Positions 9,460-20,592 of a stretch of DNA of 64,000 bases are shown here, in pieces; the stretch's first letter is position 1, and every line of letters begins with the position of its first letter. The stretch is from assembly GCF_000340215.1 (NCBI RefSeq), contig NW_006921534.1, forward strand, positions 2,205,248 to 2,269,247. Direction: 5' to 3'. Both the position numbers and the translations under genes were made by a program. The DNA is from Pseudocercospora fijiensis CIRAD86. Lineage: Eukaryota > Ascomycota > Dothideomycetes > Mycosphaerellales > Mycosphaerellaceae. A model generated the notes under the pieces. That model did no database searches and had not been told where the DNA came from. It saw only the letters and a list, made by a program, of their open reading frames with translations.

Positions 9460-11953
9460 ATGAAGCGCAAGTTTTCCTTCGACATTCCGAAGCTGGTGAG
9501 TACCATGTCCCTGGGTAGATCTGCTGCGCGCCAGATTCGTGATATTGCGCCGCGCCCCGTATCGATCGAGTCCACTGACCGAATGTTCATAGAAAATCGG
9601 TTCGCTGCGACCTGAGGCTGCTTCTAAACAGCATCAGCATGAGTTGCGCGGCCATCTCCTTGTATCCCCCACCGAGTCACGACCTCCGACGCCGAAAAGT
9701 GTACGCCCACCGCTTTCAGGAGACGTGGACGCCGAATTGCGCGCCGCATGCACATATATCATTACACACCCCAAACCTTCTCATGAAATATGGGATCGAT
9801 CCGCAACCAGGCCGGCATTGGACTATGCTTCCATCAAGGCCGACGTAGACTTGGCTCCCATAGGCCCAGTCCGGACTCGAAGCACGCGTCACAAGCCGGA
9901 GCCCTCGCACGAGTCCTCCAAGTACAGCTACAGACCACACATTGCCGTTGAGGATTTGTTCAAGAATGAGAAGCCTTTGCCGCAGACAAGCGCACGCTCA
10001 CGCGCTGACCAGCTTATGGCTGGGGCTGCAGTAGGCGCACCAAGTGTTGTTTCAAGACATTCGCGAACTGCTTCACAGCAACAGCCAGCACTGTATACCA
10101 TTCGAACTGAAGCACACGAGAAGCCAAGGATGCTGGGCAGATCAGATTCTGTTGGTACCTCTGGATCAACACCTCAAACAGATTCAACTGACTACCCCTG
10201 GTCGGCATCTACTGGATTGACCTCTGCCGCAATCACACCTTCACGCTCCAAGAGAACTTCGTCTCAGGCTGTTACTTCTGCATCTGAAAGCGGAAGTGCC
10301 CCGAAGATTGAAGCGGTCAATGCAGAATGGATGCGTGCAGAGCTCGAAAAGCACAAAAAGCTCATTGAAGAAAGGGAACGCGCACGGGAACGAGTGAACG
10401 ACCAATCTACCGACTTTACGCCGACCTACTTACCCAAACGAGCGCCCACGCCTCAGGCCCTTGCTCAAGTACCAGCTCGAAAACCTGTGCCTTCTCGTCC
10501 GGGAAGCTCACAGGCGAGAGAATCATCTCGAGCAGGGACTAGGCAAGTGAGTCGTCAAGAAATCAGGGATGATCCTCAGCAGATCGATCGAGGCACGGTC
10601 GAGCGTGGTCGATCCGAAAGTTTCCAGAAAGGTCCGGAAGCCGAAGATAGAGGCAGATTGCTTGCTCGTTCAAGCAGTCGCCTTGGAAAAGCTGCTCGCT
10701 CGGCCAGTCGAGCGGCACTGCAAGCTGCGAACAAGGCGGAAACCATCACTAACGATATCGTTGGCCATTACTTCCGGCCTAATCCAGACCAACCCACGCA
10801 GGACCCGCCCGAGCGACCTCCAAGTAGAGCACGAGATTTTACTTCAAATGTCAAGGAGTATTTCAGGCCCGGCTCTTCCACGGGCAATCGAAGTAGGAAA
10901 CCCAGCATCGATCTCAACCGAGGCCATAGGCGATCACAGTCTTTTGAATCGCAGCGAAGTGGTTTCGCACCTTCTGAGCGGTCTTTGAGATGGCGAGGGA
11001 AGCTGTTCAACAGGAGTCGATCCAATGTTGCTTTGGTGGACGATAACACAGTCTCGCCACCACCTCAGCAACAGAAGCCTCCGATTGATCTCAACAGAGA
11101 ACTTCCACCCTTGCCAAGCCTTGATCAGTGGAAAGATGACAAGCCGGACGCGCCAGCACAGGCACCTGTTGAGCGAAGGCACACTCCTGGAACTGAGAAG
11201 CCAAGGAGTCGGGCGCCTATGGTTGAAGGTCTCCGCCGAGCCTTGTCGAGGAAGGACTTGCGCCTTGCCGCTTCACCCAAGCTAGCGACTAAAGATGAAG
11301 CCATCGCGGCACGTCTCGGCTCCCCCACTCCCCCAATGTCACAGAAGCAAACTGTTGACACGAAGAGGCCAACGCCGAATTGTCTACATCCATCACCGAG
11401 CCCACCTCCACTCTCTGGAAGTTCTCAACTCAGCTCGCCATTGGCAAATGAGTTCGATCTTTCGTCTTTGTCGCTGGGCGGAGGAAGCATTGAACCGATG
11501 CGCAGTAATGGGTCCGGAAGTAGCGGGCAGATGAGACCCGACCAATTGCGAAGTCCACACATACATACTCAGCAGCTAACTCCAGAAAAGGCCTCGCGAA
11601 GGATGCCTCATATTGCCGACTACTCCCGTGGTGTAGGAGGTCCTGTTCGTCCTTGGAATCGTATAGAAACCAACTCAAGTACGCCATTTGGCCACTCGCG
11701 TCAAAGCAGCAATAAGGAGAATACTGCTCGCAAGTACAGTATGGATGAATATAGCTGCCCGCATGACGACAGGTATCAGAACACCGTAGAGGTCAAGTCA
11801 ACGCATTCGAGTGACAAGAAGCGGTGGTGGCAGGGCGGCAAGAACAGGAGACCTTCGCAAGCGAACTGGATGGACCAGGTCGTGAAATCAGGTGCGAGGA
11901 ATGGCATGCTCATGGCTGACGATGCTGCTGGCGCACCAGTCGTACGCTACTAG
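9460..11953 (+). CDS. Hypothetical disordered Ser/Arg/Pro-rich protein
   Basis: Exons 9460-9495 and 9593-11953, with a 97-bp GT-AG intron, give 798 residues. The first exon encodes MKRKFSFDIPKL; the second continues KIGSLRPEAASKQHQHELRG. The start follows a favourable purine context, and the frame is closed upstream. The protein is low-complexity, rich in Ser, Arg and Pro. It has one short predicted helix or coiled coil (AEWMRAELEKHKKLIEERER, about residue 240), a basic Ala-rich helix (GKAARSASRAALQAANKAE), recurrent Y/F-F-R-P motifs (HYFRPNPDQ, EYFRPGSST) and two related IDLNR motifs. No catalytic domain, membrane segment or signal peptide is seen. I do not recognise the family; the features suggest a scaffold or regulatory protein with many phosphorylation sites. 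Confidence 0.8.
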
Positions 11954-12982
11954 AAAGAACGTGCGCTCAGGCCCGTCAGATCGCTGGAGTTCAGATACTC
12001 GACCATTGCCAGACCTGGAGTGCGATAGCATCAGCTTAGGCCCATCGTCTAATGGTCGGAATGCCGCTCAAGCACAACCCGAGCCCTCAGTCCCGATCAC
12101 GGTTTGGAAGTGCGATGGCATACCCGCACCGCATCGAAATAACCATTTCGTCACGCACATGCTTTCGACATAACGATTTGTTACGACCCAAAAACATATG
12201 ATGATGACATTGATACACAAACGACTTACCATTTGGATCGATGGAAGTGTTCTCTTTGGGTACATGCTGGCGTTCAGACCACGGCGGCGAGCAGGCTCTC
12301 CTGCTGAAACATTACGGCCGAGCACGGAAAGCAAGGCAAGGAGGAACCGGTTGTGCTTTCTGCGAGATACCAATACACTCGTTCGATTTCGTTAATGTCT
12401 TTGTACTAGTAGCAAGCGATAGATTGTAATATGTGGCTTGCATTGGCCTTGAAGGTGACGAGATGAAAGCTCGGGTAGCTTCATTCGATTCTCTCCCGCG
12501 CTAACGCGCAGCTTTCACAGTTTTCCTCACTTCGCGTTCCGAAATTTGCGGCCCGATAAGCGCCAACGGCTGCTCTGGCCGTGCGAACACATCATGCCTT
12601 CCCATCAACGTCGAGATGTCAGCTGTTCGCTCTACCTCAATTTTGGCAACTGCACGGGTAACTTCTATCTTAGCCAAGCACTTCCTTTCTGCCCAATGTG
12701 TAAGGCGGGTCACCATATTAAAAACGCGTCGTATGCTGTGCACCAACGTAGCCCTAGCCAAACACATGATGGTCTCAGCAAGACTTCAAGTCACAAGCTC
12801 AAAAGCACGTAGATGACCGGCCCATATGACGACACGAGCAGCGGAACGCGACGCTCAACACGCGGCGACTGGATTCGAACAGATTCCTTCACCCTGCTTG
12901 TGGCTGGACTCGCCGCCTTCATCAGTTCATCTCGACCCACGCTAGAACACTTGAGCACCGAACCACAACATCATTCACGAGT
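11954..12982. other. Intergenic, no gene recognised
   Basis: No supported gene. A stretch near 12040-12070 resembles the first half of a tRNA-Glu but lacks a T-arm (see rejected items). The end of the region should carry the leader of the gene at 12983. Confidence 0.45.
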
Positions 12983-14068
12983 ATGTGCCAAATCAGAAAC
13001 ATAGCCTACGCATGCGGGCACATCTTCAATTTCTGCCTAAGTACATGCGGCGGCACCTACACCTACGTGAGCCGGAAGGCCCGCGAGAAACGGGCTTCTT
13101 GCGTCGGAAGCCCCTTGATCACGATGAAGTCGGATGCCATCTGCGGACCATGTGCTCGAACGGCCAGAGAGAAAGAATTGAACGACGAACTCACAGCGCT
13201 GAAGATATCTCTAGCCAAGCCAGATGCTGATGGGTGGATGATGGAAACGCCCGAAGAAGTGCTCGCTGCCGAATCCAAGAGGGGCCGGGAGCTTTACCTA
13301 CTCTATAGAAGATTTCCAGATGGAAGGGTCAAGAAGACTGCGAGATCGGAGAAAGGTCCCGGAGCGACTAGACCGACGGATAAAAAGAGTATTCTGAGAC
13401 AAGAGGTCACGGCTGAGAATGTGGTGGTCAAGCACAACATCAATCCCTATGCTTTTAGTGCTAGCTGGGATGATTGGGGCGATGACTATGTCAGACTTGA
13501 GGACGAGGTCGCGGAGAATCAAGCCGCTCAAGAGGCGGCCGGTATCACTGTATCTTGGATGCCTTGGGGTGGGCAGGAGAAGAACGAGCACGATGAGTAT
13601 GAGAGGAAGGAATTAGAAGCCGCGCGAAGGGATGCCGTGGAGGACAGGACGAAAACGAATGAAGAAGAGACGGATGGCGAAGCCCAGAACACTGATGAGT
13701 CGGGGAAGGAACTGGAAAATAATGAGGCGACAGAGACCTCTCTGAAGTTGACCAGCCGCAGTGAGTCCGACAGCGCGAAGGAGTTCTCGAGCAATACACA
13801 GCCTAGTGACAAGCAATCAACACCCTCCACCCCGTGCCCAGATGTCGCGAGTGCTTTTCCCCCAACGCCGTTCCCCGACGCTGTGCGAGCAAAAGAGAAC
13901 ACGAGGCTCTTTGCACCTCCGAAGCATGGACACGCAACTTTTCAGACCAAGGCTAGCCTGTCGTCATCCTCGAATGCGCCTCGCTCACCAGAGAGACAAG
14001 CGCTTCAAGAGTCTCTGCCCTGGCACGGATATCGCAGCCTTGGACAGCAGCTTATGGTCAGTCTTTGA
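12983..14068 (+). CDS. Hypothetical protein with Cys/His-rich N-terminus and acidic tail
   Basis: Single exon, 361 residues. The first 60 residues hold seven cysteines and a CGH (MCQIRNIAYACGHIFNFC, TCGGTY, ICGPCART), a spacing that suggests a small zinc-binding module of a kind common in short fungal proteins, although I cannot name the family. A basic middle follows, then a Trp-rich segment (FSASWDDWGDDYVRL, VSWMPWGGQEKNE), and a long acidic Glu/Ser/Thr-rich disordered tail with an SP/TP-rich end (FPPTPFPDAV). No signal peptide or membrane segment. The start at 12983 puts the first Cys at residue 2. The ORF ends with ATGGTCAGT, so a 3' intron and another exon cannot be excluded. Confidence 0.72.
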   Translation: MCQIRNIAYACGHIFNFCLSTCGGTYTYVSRKAREKRASCVGSPLITMKSDAICGPCARTAREKELNDELTALKISLAKPDADGWMMETPEEVLAAESKRGRELYLLYRRFPDGRVKKTARSEKGPGATRPTDKKSILRQEVTAENVVVKHNINPYAFSASWDDWGDDYVRLEDEVAENQAAQEAAGITVSWMPWGGQEKNEHDEYERKELEAARRDAVEDRTKTNEEETDGEAQNTDESGKELENNEATETSLKLTSRSESDSAKEFSSNTQPSDKQSTPSTPCPDVASAFPPTPFPDAVRAKENTRLFAPPKHGHATFQTKASLSSSSNAPRSPERQALQESLPWHGYRSLGQQLMVSL

Positions 14069-14407
14069 GGTTGGAGACATCGATTCACGGGTGGGAATAG
14101 TAGGAAAGCGTCTTAGATAAGGAAAGGCACTCAGTAATGTCACGAGTCTTCGTTCGCTTCCTTGTTTTGCCTTCAGAATCTCGGCTACTGAGATAATCAA
14201 TATGCCCCCATCGGGCATGATTTCGGTGTTTTCATGCGCCGTTCTTTGCGCCCCTGCACAAAGCGCAGAAAGCGTTCGAGCAGCCTTAGCATCACCAGTG
14301 TAGTCCAGATAATTGACACGTGCGTTGATAGTTTGGCCTCTTCACGTGCGCTCGGACTTGATCTTAAACTACTTGGTCGGTGGGTGACAGTTGTCGTTTA
14401 TCTCGAC
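14069..14407. other. Convergent intergenic region
   Basis: Lies between the stop of the Cys-rich gene and the stop of tafazzin, so it should hold both 3' UTRs. No other feature is seen. Confidence 0.5.
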
Positions 14408-15760
14408 TCATCCTTGCTTGATAGAACTTCCATCCTTCTTCAATCCATCTCGCCCGAAAGTGCCCTCTTCTCTAAAGCTATCCGCGAGAGTCCTCTTCGG
14501 GTCTTCGTCCGGTAAACCACAAGACCTCCGAACTTTGAGGACCTCATTCCGCACAGCTAGCGTGAGGTCGATACGAAGTTGTTCCGCTTCTTTGCCATAC
14601 TTCAATTCATCATCATTGAGAACACCTACTTCCTCTTTCTCATCCACATCCACGCCCAACTTCCCCATCTCCAAAACTCGTTCTCGTTTCCGTCTAGCCC
14701 TCTGCTTCAATTCCTGCCACTTCTGTCGAAACGGCTCAAAGACCTTTTCTGAATCTACCAGCTCGCCGAATGTGACTTTGATCTCTCGTCCGATTCTTGG
14801 GAGAGGACGAGGGAATCCTCGATTATTGTCCATGACCTGTTGGGGTCCGTCGATCCACATTGGTAAGACGTCCGGGCATGGTTCGGATTCTAAGATGAGG
14901 CGTGCTACGCCCCATTTGAAGTACCGCATCACTTTATCTGGGTGTTGATGGATCATGCCTTCGGGGAAGATGTGGATCCAAGAGAAGCGTCTTGAAGGGT
15001 AGGATGATGGTGCTGGGAAGGAGTCCAGGCCGTTTGTGGAGTAGGTCAGTTCTGCGGAGGAGAATGGGTCGGTCGCGGCGAAGCTTGATGTAGATGTCCG
15101 GTAGGCTTCTTTCCCGTCTGTGTTGTGGTCGTTGGTGCTGTGAGGGTCGCTGAGAAGCCTTATGCACTGTGTCATTGTTGGTTGGAAGAGACCGCCAAAC
15201 TTCGAGTATGCGGCGCGATGTGTGGGTAAGGTGTTGCCATAAGAGAAGAAAGCAGACATGAGTCTTTTGCCACTCGTCAATCTCAGTTTCGGAAGCTTAA
15301 CTCTGATGGAAAGTGGCTCACCCATTCTTGAAACAGATGTCGTAAGATCCCAACGACCATCGCATATTGTTCGGATCCCAGATATATCGATATGGTAATA
15401 CGCCCCAGACCATGGGATCGTCAAGTCTATACTGCTTCAGAGGCTTGTGAGGAATCAGGCGAAGTAGAGTGTTGATACGCACACGCTCACATGGTTAGAT
15501 ACTGTAGATACACACGTGTTAATGGCTACAGTCCCAGCCCTGCTCATGCTTGCTTACTGACCTGTAATCAAACCACGCTCTCTTTGCCTCTCATCTTTTC
15601 TAGCATCGAGGATTTCCACCAAACGATCAAGACCACGTACTTCGGTTTTATTCAAAAGAAAGAGAAAGCTTCGGCTCAAGAAACCCACGGCGCCGAAGGC
15701 TGCTGCTGATGTGATTCGCCATGGTAAGGAAGGCGAATAGGGCCGCTCGTCAACCGACAT
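14408..15760 (-). CDS. TAZ1: Tafazzin, monolysocardiolipin transacylase
   Basis: Four exons on the minus strand (15562-15760, 15483-15501, 15322-15426, 14408-15263) join in frame to 392 residues, with introns of 60, 56 and 58 bp. The acyltransferase motif NHVSVLDDP is assembled across exons 2 and 3, the middle exon being only 19 nt. RWSLGSYDICFKN and the glycerol-phosphate-binding FPEG (HIFPEGMIHQHP) follow in normal order, then a charged C-terminal helix. The hydrophobic segment near residues 18-36 fits the membrane-anchoring part. Tafazzin remodels cardiolipin acyl chains in mitochondrial membranes. The C-terminal half carries a Ser/Thr-rich insert before the FPEG motif and a Lys/Arg/Glu-rich insert after it. 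It is divergent from the NOSIP-type gene with 281 bp between starts, so the promoter may be shared. Confidence 0.92.
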
Positions 15761-16041
15761 GGCGGTCGAGAGCGGGTGTTATTGCAGCGACATGCACGAA
15801 GAAAAGTTCGAACAGAAAGGATGGGATCAGGTGAGTTCCTTCAATGGATTAGCTCAACAATCCCCAGGAGTTGTTTGCAAAGGGCCACGGGTGTTGCAGA
15901 ATGAGAGAACGTACGTGGACCCTCGACGTGGACAGGGTCAGGAACAAGCTTTGCGGCCTCGGACTTGGGTCCGCGAGCCGCTCAGGTTTGTTGGCGTGAT
16001 GAAGTGACCGTGATGGTGACTTTCATGGTCGCATCGCCAAA
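15761..16041. promoter_or_regulatory. Shared divergent promoter region, tafazzin / RING protein
   Basis: These 281 bp separate two start codons pointing away from each other. The stretch must contain both leaders and both promoters. No TATA-like core element stands out. Divergent spacing is the only evidence. Confidence 0.4.
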
Positions 16042-17169
16042 ATGTCGCACAGTGAGTGTAGTACTTGCACGTCTATGTGACTGCCTACTAACAATGCAGG
16101 CAAAAGGAATACGAGTTTGGCCTTCTTCACGGCTCACGAGCGAAACGAGCTCAAGGGCACTTGGGGCTCGAAGTCGACCCGTCTGACCCGTGACAGTTTC
16201 CTGCCATTTGGGAGCTGTCAACTCTGTCTACTCTCTGCGCGCGATCCCGTCTCTTGTCCTAGCCATGGACATCTCTTCTGCAGGGAATGTGCTGTTTCTA
16301 ACCTGCTGGCCCAGAATAAGGAGCTAAAGCGTCTCAGGAAGGAAGCTGAACGCCGGAAAGCCGAAGAAGCGCAGGACAAGCAATTCGAAGATGCCGAAGC
16401 GCAGGCTCGCGCTGTGGAAGAGTTTGAGAAGGTTCAGGCGGGGCTGAGCGTGAGATACGGAGGTAGGGAGGGCGAGAAGATCATCGGCAGGAGCAATGGC
16501 AAGATCACGGTCGAGCAGGACGTAGAAGATGCGCCAAAAGGCACGAAACGGAAGTTCGAGATCGACGAGGATGAACTTGTCCGACTGGCCAACGAGGATC
16601 GGGAGAAGGCAAAGAAACTCATGCACGATGAGAAGCAGAAGCCTGAGCTACCTTCGTTCTGGACTCCAAGTCAGATCCCTGATAACCAGAAGAGTGATGC
16701 GCAGTCAATCAAGCGGCATCCGACCTGCCCGGCAGCAGAGCCTGACAAGCCTCATGAGTTCACGTTGAAAGGACTGGTCTCGGTCAAGTTCAGCGGAGAA
16801 AGTGCTGTGAAGGAAAGTGATAAAGCAACACGAAGCTGTCCCAGCTGCGAAAAGGCTCTCTCGAACTCAACAAAAGCTGTCCTGGCAAAGCCCTGCGGAC
16901 ATGTGCTTTGCAAGCCATGCAGCGACAGATTTCAGAAGGCTACTGAGAAGTCTGCGCACGAAAAGGAGCATGATGAGACCGTGAGGTGCTACGTCTGCCA
17001 GGAAGATATCACGCCAGGACGGAATTCGAAGCGTAAGAAGGACCCTGAGACTGGCGAGAAAGAGAGCAAAGTTGAACGTGGACTGGTTGAGCTGAGCAGT
17101 GACGGGACTGGATTCGCTGGCGGCGGAAAGAATATGGTTAAAAAGCAGGGCGTGGCTTTTCAATGCTGA
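16042..17169 (+). CDS. NOSIP-family RING/U-box-type E3 ubiquitin ligase
   Basis: Exons 16042-16051 (10 nt) and 16100-17169 are joined by a 48-bp intron with a textbook branch site (CTAAC), giving 359 residues. The joined N-terminus reads MSHSKRNTSLAFFTAHERNE, then GSKSTRLTRDSFLPFGSCQL, which matches the NOSIP opening (H-S-K-x-N-T-S, Y/H-x-E-R, RDSF-x-PF). A first Cys/His cluster spans SCQLCLLSARDPVSC to HLFCRECAV. A long charged coiled coil follows (LKRLRKEAERRKAEEAQDKQ). The C-terminal RING-like cluster reads CPSCEKAL, PCGHVLCKPC and CYVCQEDI. NOSIP relatives are nuclear ubiquitin ligases, also found with splicing complexes. The micro-exon start explains why the gene looks as if it lacked an ATG. 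Confidence 0.88.
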
Positions 17170-17614
17170 GCTGCAGGTCCAACAGGACGAGGCGAAGCAC
17201 GATATCGCCCAGGTCAACGAAGAGTATTGACTTTGTATAGATTCGAGGTATTCCATCTACTGCTATTTCATCCTCTATGGAGCATGACTTTGCCAGTGTT
17301 CCTCACCGGAACTAGCGCTCTCGCAGCCTTGCTCCTGGATGTACTCCTAGGCAATTCCGGAAGCGTTTGAGCCTCCCCCGTCCCAGATCACCTCTTCTCC
17401 AGAACAAATGATGCTATCAAACTTGGAGCTGGGCATTCCAACCTCCTTTGAGAGATTCGAAACCCGACTATGAGTGCACTAAGCCACTACCGCTCTCGGT
17501 TTCAAGCATCCCAGCCTTCCATTCTTCGAGCGGACCTTCGCACGTGCTGCTAGCTCTAGAGAAAGATTTGTCTCTGTATGGCATCGATTTTCGCAGGTGC
17601 AGTCGCCTCCGGTC
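17170..17614. other. Convergent intergenic region
   Basis: Lies between the stop codons of the RING gene and the Zn2Cys6 gene. No coding frame is supported. Probably both 3' UTRs. Confidence 0.5.
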
Positions 17615-18867
17615 TCATCGGGTCTCCAATGCGGCAAGGAGTACGGAATGCCACGGGCCAATCCACCATCTTGCGCGAAACATCTCCAATACTTCGGCGT
17701 AGTGTTTGAGGACGAGGACAGCATGAGGTCTGCGTTCTCGCGCTTGTATACAGAATTCTTCAGGCACCAAAGCTGGGAAATATCCGAGCGCTCTAACATC
17801 ACCAGGCTGGTGCTGCGATGCCCAGAAGGAACGTTTGAGCTTCAATACGCAATCTGCACAGACCTCATCCAATGGAAGCGAGCCAAGCTCTGGCCATGGC
17901 GGATCACTGATGTCTGTCCTTGCGAAAGCTTCTCTGAAGGTACCGCGGCTTCCAGGAAAGAGAGTCTCCATCAGCTCCTCGTTACCTCGGTCTCGATTGA
18001 CATCCCACAGTGCTTTCGGGCCTCGAAACAACGCGAAGACGTCCATCAGGTCGGAGAGCGTTGGTTTCACGTCTGTAGTTTGGACAGACGAGAAGGCGAG
18101 GATGATCAGAAGGAGAGAGACAAGGAAGGCGACATTCTTCTCTTCCGTCGTTTGCTGGTTCTGGAGAAGATGCTGGAAGAGAGGCAGTATCGCTTGCTGA
18201 TGATACAAGCCTCGCGTCCGATACTTCGCTGCAACAGCGGTCGCGTTGGGGTCTCGTGAACTCCCAGCATCGGATAGCAAAAGCGCATTGCAAGCCAGGT
18301 CCGACGCGGCAACCGCCAGCATAGCATGCCTCAGAATAGGATGTGTCCGTGCCAGGACAGGAACATCTCTTTGCCAGAACTTCTGGGCTGAGAGTGCGGG
18401 GAAAAGGCTTTGTGATGTGTCGACAGTCCAGCGATGCATCAATTCGAGATCAAGCCAGTCGAACGAATCCGCGTGGGCGGTCGAGGGTCTAACGCCATTG
18501 GATGGTGGTTTAGCAGTAGGAGATGATTTGTGGGATACGAGCTTATCCGTGGTATAGACACATTCAGTGCTCCGTCGTGTGCAATTCATGCAGGTGGGTC
18601 TCGTTTCGTCGCACTACCAAGCATGAGTTAGCCTTCAGGAAGCTGTGGATGTGATCACCGGAGAAGATCGAATCCACGGTAAACAAGAGGCTTTTTCGGT
18701 CGAGGAGGAAGTCGGGCAGGAGACAACGTACTTTGACATGTCTGCTCTTGCACGAAGTACAGCCTACAGCACAAGCATCCTGGATCAGCGCCTCAAGGCC
18801 GACACAATCTGCATGACAGTCTCTACTTGCCCGTGGTTGCCTTGGTATGGTGACGTCGACTCGGCAT
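17615..18867 (-). CDS. Zn2Cys6 transcription factor, Upc2-like architecture
   Basis: Exons on the minus strand are 18831-18867, 18732-18763 and 17615-18613, giving 355 residues. The N-terminus becomes MPSRRHHTKATTGCTSCKSR, followed by HVKCDETRPTCMNC and STECVY: a complete Zn2Cys6 cluster preceded by a basic patch. The second join uses GTACGT...TAG (118 bp). The first intron (18764-18830) must be of the GC-AG type, with donor GCAAGT; no GT donor keeps both the frame and the start. The middle carries the helical fungal regulator domain (LDLELMHRWTVDTSQSLFPA, HPILRHAMLAVAASDLACN). The short length and the W-x-V/T segment recall the Upc2/sterol-regulator-like group. It sits head to head with an RTA1 gene (591 bp apart), so it may regulate that gene. 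Confidence 0.85.
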
Positions 18868-19458
18868 GGCTGCATCGGGCACAGATTCTTTCTGGTCTGA
18901 ATAGATCCTGCGCTAACAACAACCCAGGCGCCTTTTCACCAGGCAGCCGAATTTCTTGCCATGTACGCTGTACGAGGCTCGCGTGCAATGAGTCCAATCC
19001 ACTGGAAAGTGAAAGCCTGGGGCTGAGAAAGCCCGCTCGCCGGCGAAGTGGGCCTCCAAATAGCCAAGCCTTGGCAATCCTGAGGCTGTCATTGGTTGAC
19101 GCATTCGCTCCCGTCGTTCACGCCAAGAAGATGGGGTGGAAAGAGTATAGCTGCGAGCCACTTTTCTTGGCTAGCTTACGAGGTACGAATGCAGAGCAGA
19201 AGGAACGGATCCTCTCTCCTCGTGTCAAACACGTGGTCGATGGATTCGGTGATGGTTGCACTGCCCGGTCGTTGAAGAGATATATGGTAGGTCGGCAGTA
19301 TCGTGATGTGAGTATCACCAAGTCAGCATTCGCTTCAATCAATTTCTACAAGAAACGACAACAAGACCACCTCCCGGAGCCCGACTACCCTCAGCCTTGC
19401 GAACAATCGATTGATCGACAACAACCATCCCCAAACTTCAACGCCATATTCTATCACC
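18868..19458. promoter_or_regulatory. Divergent intergenic region, Zn2Cys6 regulator / RTA1 gene
   Basis: Start-to-start distance is 591 bp. A long plus-strand open frame crosses this region and the regulator exons, but it has no recognisable domain and is taken as a shadow. Two leaders and two promoters are expected here; no binding site can be named. Confidence 0.4.
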
Positions 19459-20438
19459 ATGTCAGATCAAATCGAAATTTGCACAGAAGTGACACCTTTT
19501 TGTCCAGTCGAGGCAACAACCTACGGCTACTGTAAGCATCCAACCCATCCCTACCTCACAAAAACCTCTTCCTGACACCCCCAGACCCCAACATCGCCGG
19601 CAACTCCGTCCTCCTCTCAATCTTCGCCCTCTGCACAATATCCCAACTCATCCTGGGAATCCGCTTCCGCATAATCGCCTTCAGCACCGTCGTCCTACTG
19701 GCCTCCTTAGCAGAATGCATCGGCTACGGCGGACGCCTAATGATGCACGACAATCCCTGGTCCGACGCAGGTTTCAAGATCCAAGTCGTATGCCTAATTC
19801 TAGCCCCATCCTTCCTCGCCGCCGGAATCTACTTGACCTTGAAACACATCGTCTTGGCCTTGGGACCGGAGAAAAGCAGACTGCAGCCGAAATTCTATAC
19901 GTGGATTTTCATCACTTGTGACGCGATTTCTATCGTCATGCAGGCGATCGGAGGTGGCATCGCGAGTGCTGGCGAGGGAGAGACGATCAATATTGGGAAT
20001 CACATTATGATTGCCGGCATAGCATTCCAAGTCGCAACCATGGCCCTGTGCCTCTTGCTCGCTCTGGATTTCGCTTTCACGCTTTGGAGGACGCAAACGC
20101 TACGATCGAATAACCTGGGACAGTACATCTCGACTTCGATGAAAGCTTTCCGAGTTTATTTGATATGTTTCTGTCTGGCTTTTATCGCGATTTTCGTGAG
20201 ATGCATTTATCGTTTACCGGAGATGGCGGGTGGTTGGGGAAATCCGTTGATGAGGAATGAGAAGGAATTCTTGATTTTGGATGGGACTATGATTGCTATT
20301 GCGACGGTCCTTCTGACGGTTGCGCACCCGGGCATTTTCTTCCCGGCCATGAGGAATAAGGCGTCGAAGGAGGCATCGCAACGAGAGGTTAAAGACGTTG
20401 AGTTGTCTACGCCGGAGGAGGTGAGTGAGAGATATTGA
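19459..20438 (+). CDS. RTA1-like seven-helix membrane protein
   Basis: Exons 19459-19531 and 19585-20438, with a 53-bp intron, give 308 residues. The join produces TTYGYYPNIAGNSVLLSIFA, the typical Y-x-P opening of RTA1 proteins. Seven hydrophobic segments can be counted: SVLLSIFALCTISQLIL, IIAFSTVVLLASLAECIGY, VVCLILAPSFLAAGIYLTL, FITCDAISIVMQAIGGGIA, IMIAGIAFQVATMALCLLLA, YLICFCLAFIAIFVRCIYR and GTMIAIATVLLTVAHPGIFF. Conserved marks include the AP in TM3, the D in TM4 (CDAISIVMQAIGGG) and FR-x-x-E-like RCIYRLPE. Known members (Rta1, Rsb1) are fungal-specific and linked to lipid export and resistance to toxic compounds; the substrate is unknown here. A cytosolic tail of about 30 charged residues ends the chain. 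Confidence 0.93.
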
Positions 20439-20592
20439 GAGGTGATGTATTACGATAGATTAGATGGTTTCAGGCGAAGTGCTCGGCGGGCGGGCAAGTG
20501 CCACCACGCTGGAAAAGACGAAAAGACGCATGACAGCACGCTGAGCGGTATAGATTTGATAGACTCTACGATTTTCCTTTTCGAGGTCCAAT

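Noticed and set aside
9145..9615. Frames encoding long Ile-Ala, His-Arg, Ala-Met or Asp-Gly runs
   Set aside because: They are products of the hexamer microsatellite, open in every frame; the real gene starts after it at 9460.
12036..12085. tRNA-Glu-like segment (CCATCGTCTAATGGTC)
   Set aside because: Only the D-arm half matches; no T-arm or closing stem follows, so at most it is a fragment.
18645..19535. Plus-strand open frame of 296 residues
   Set aside because: It lies antisense to the first exons of the Zn2Cys6 gene and across the promoter; composition is shadow-like with no domain.
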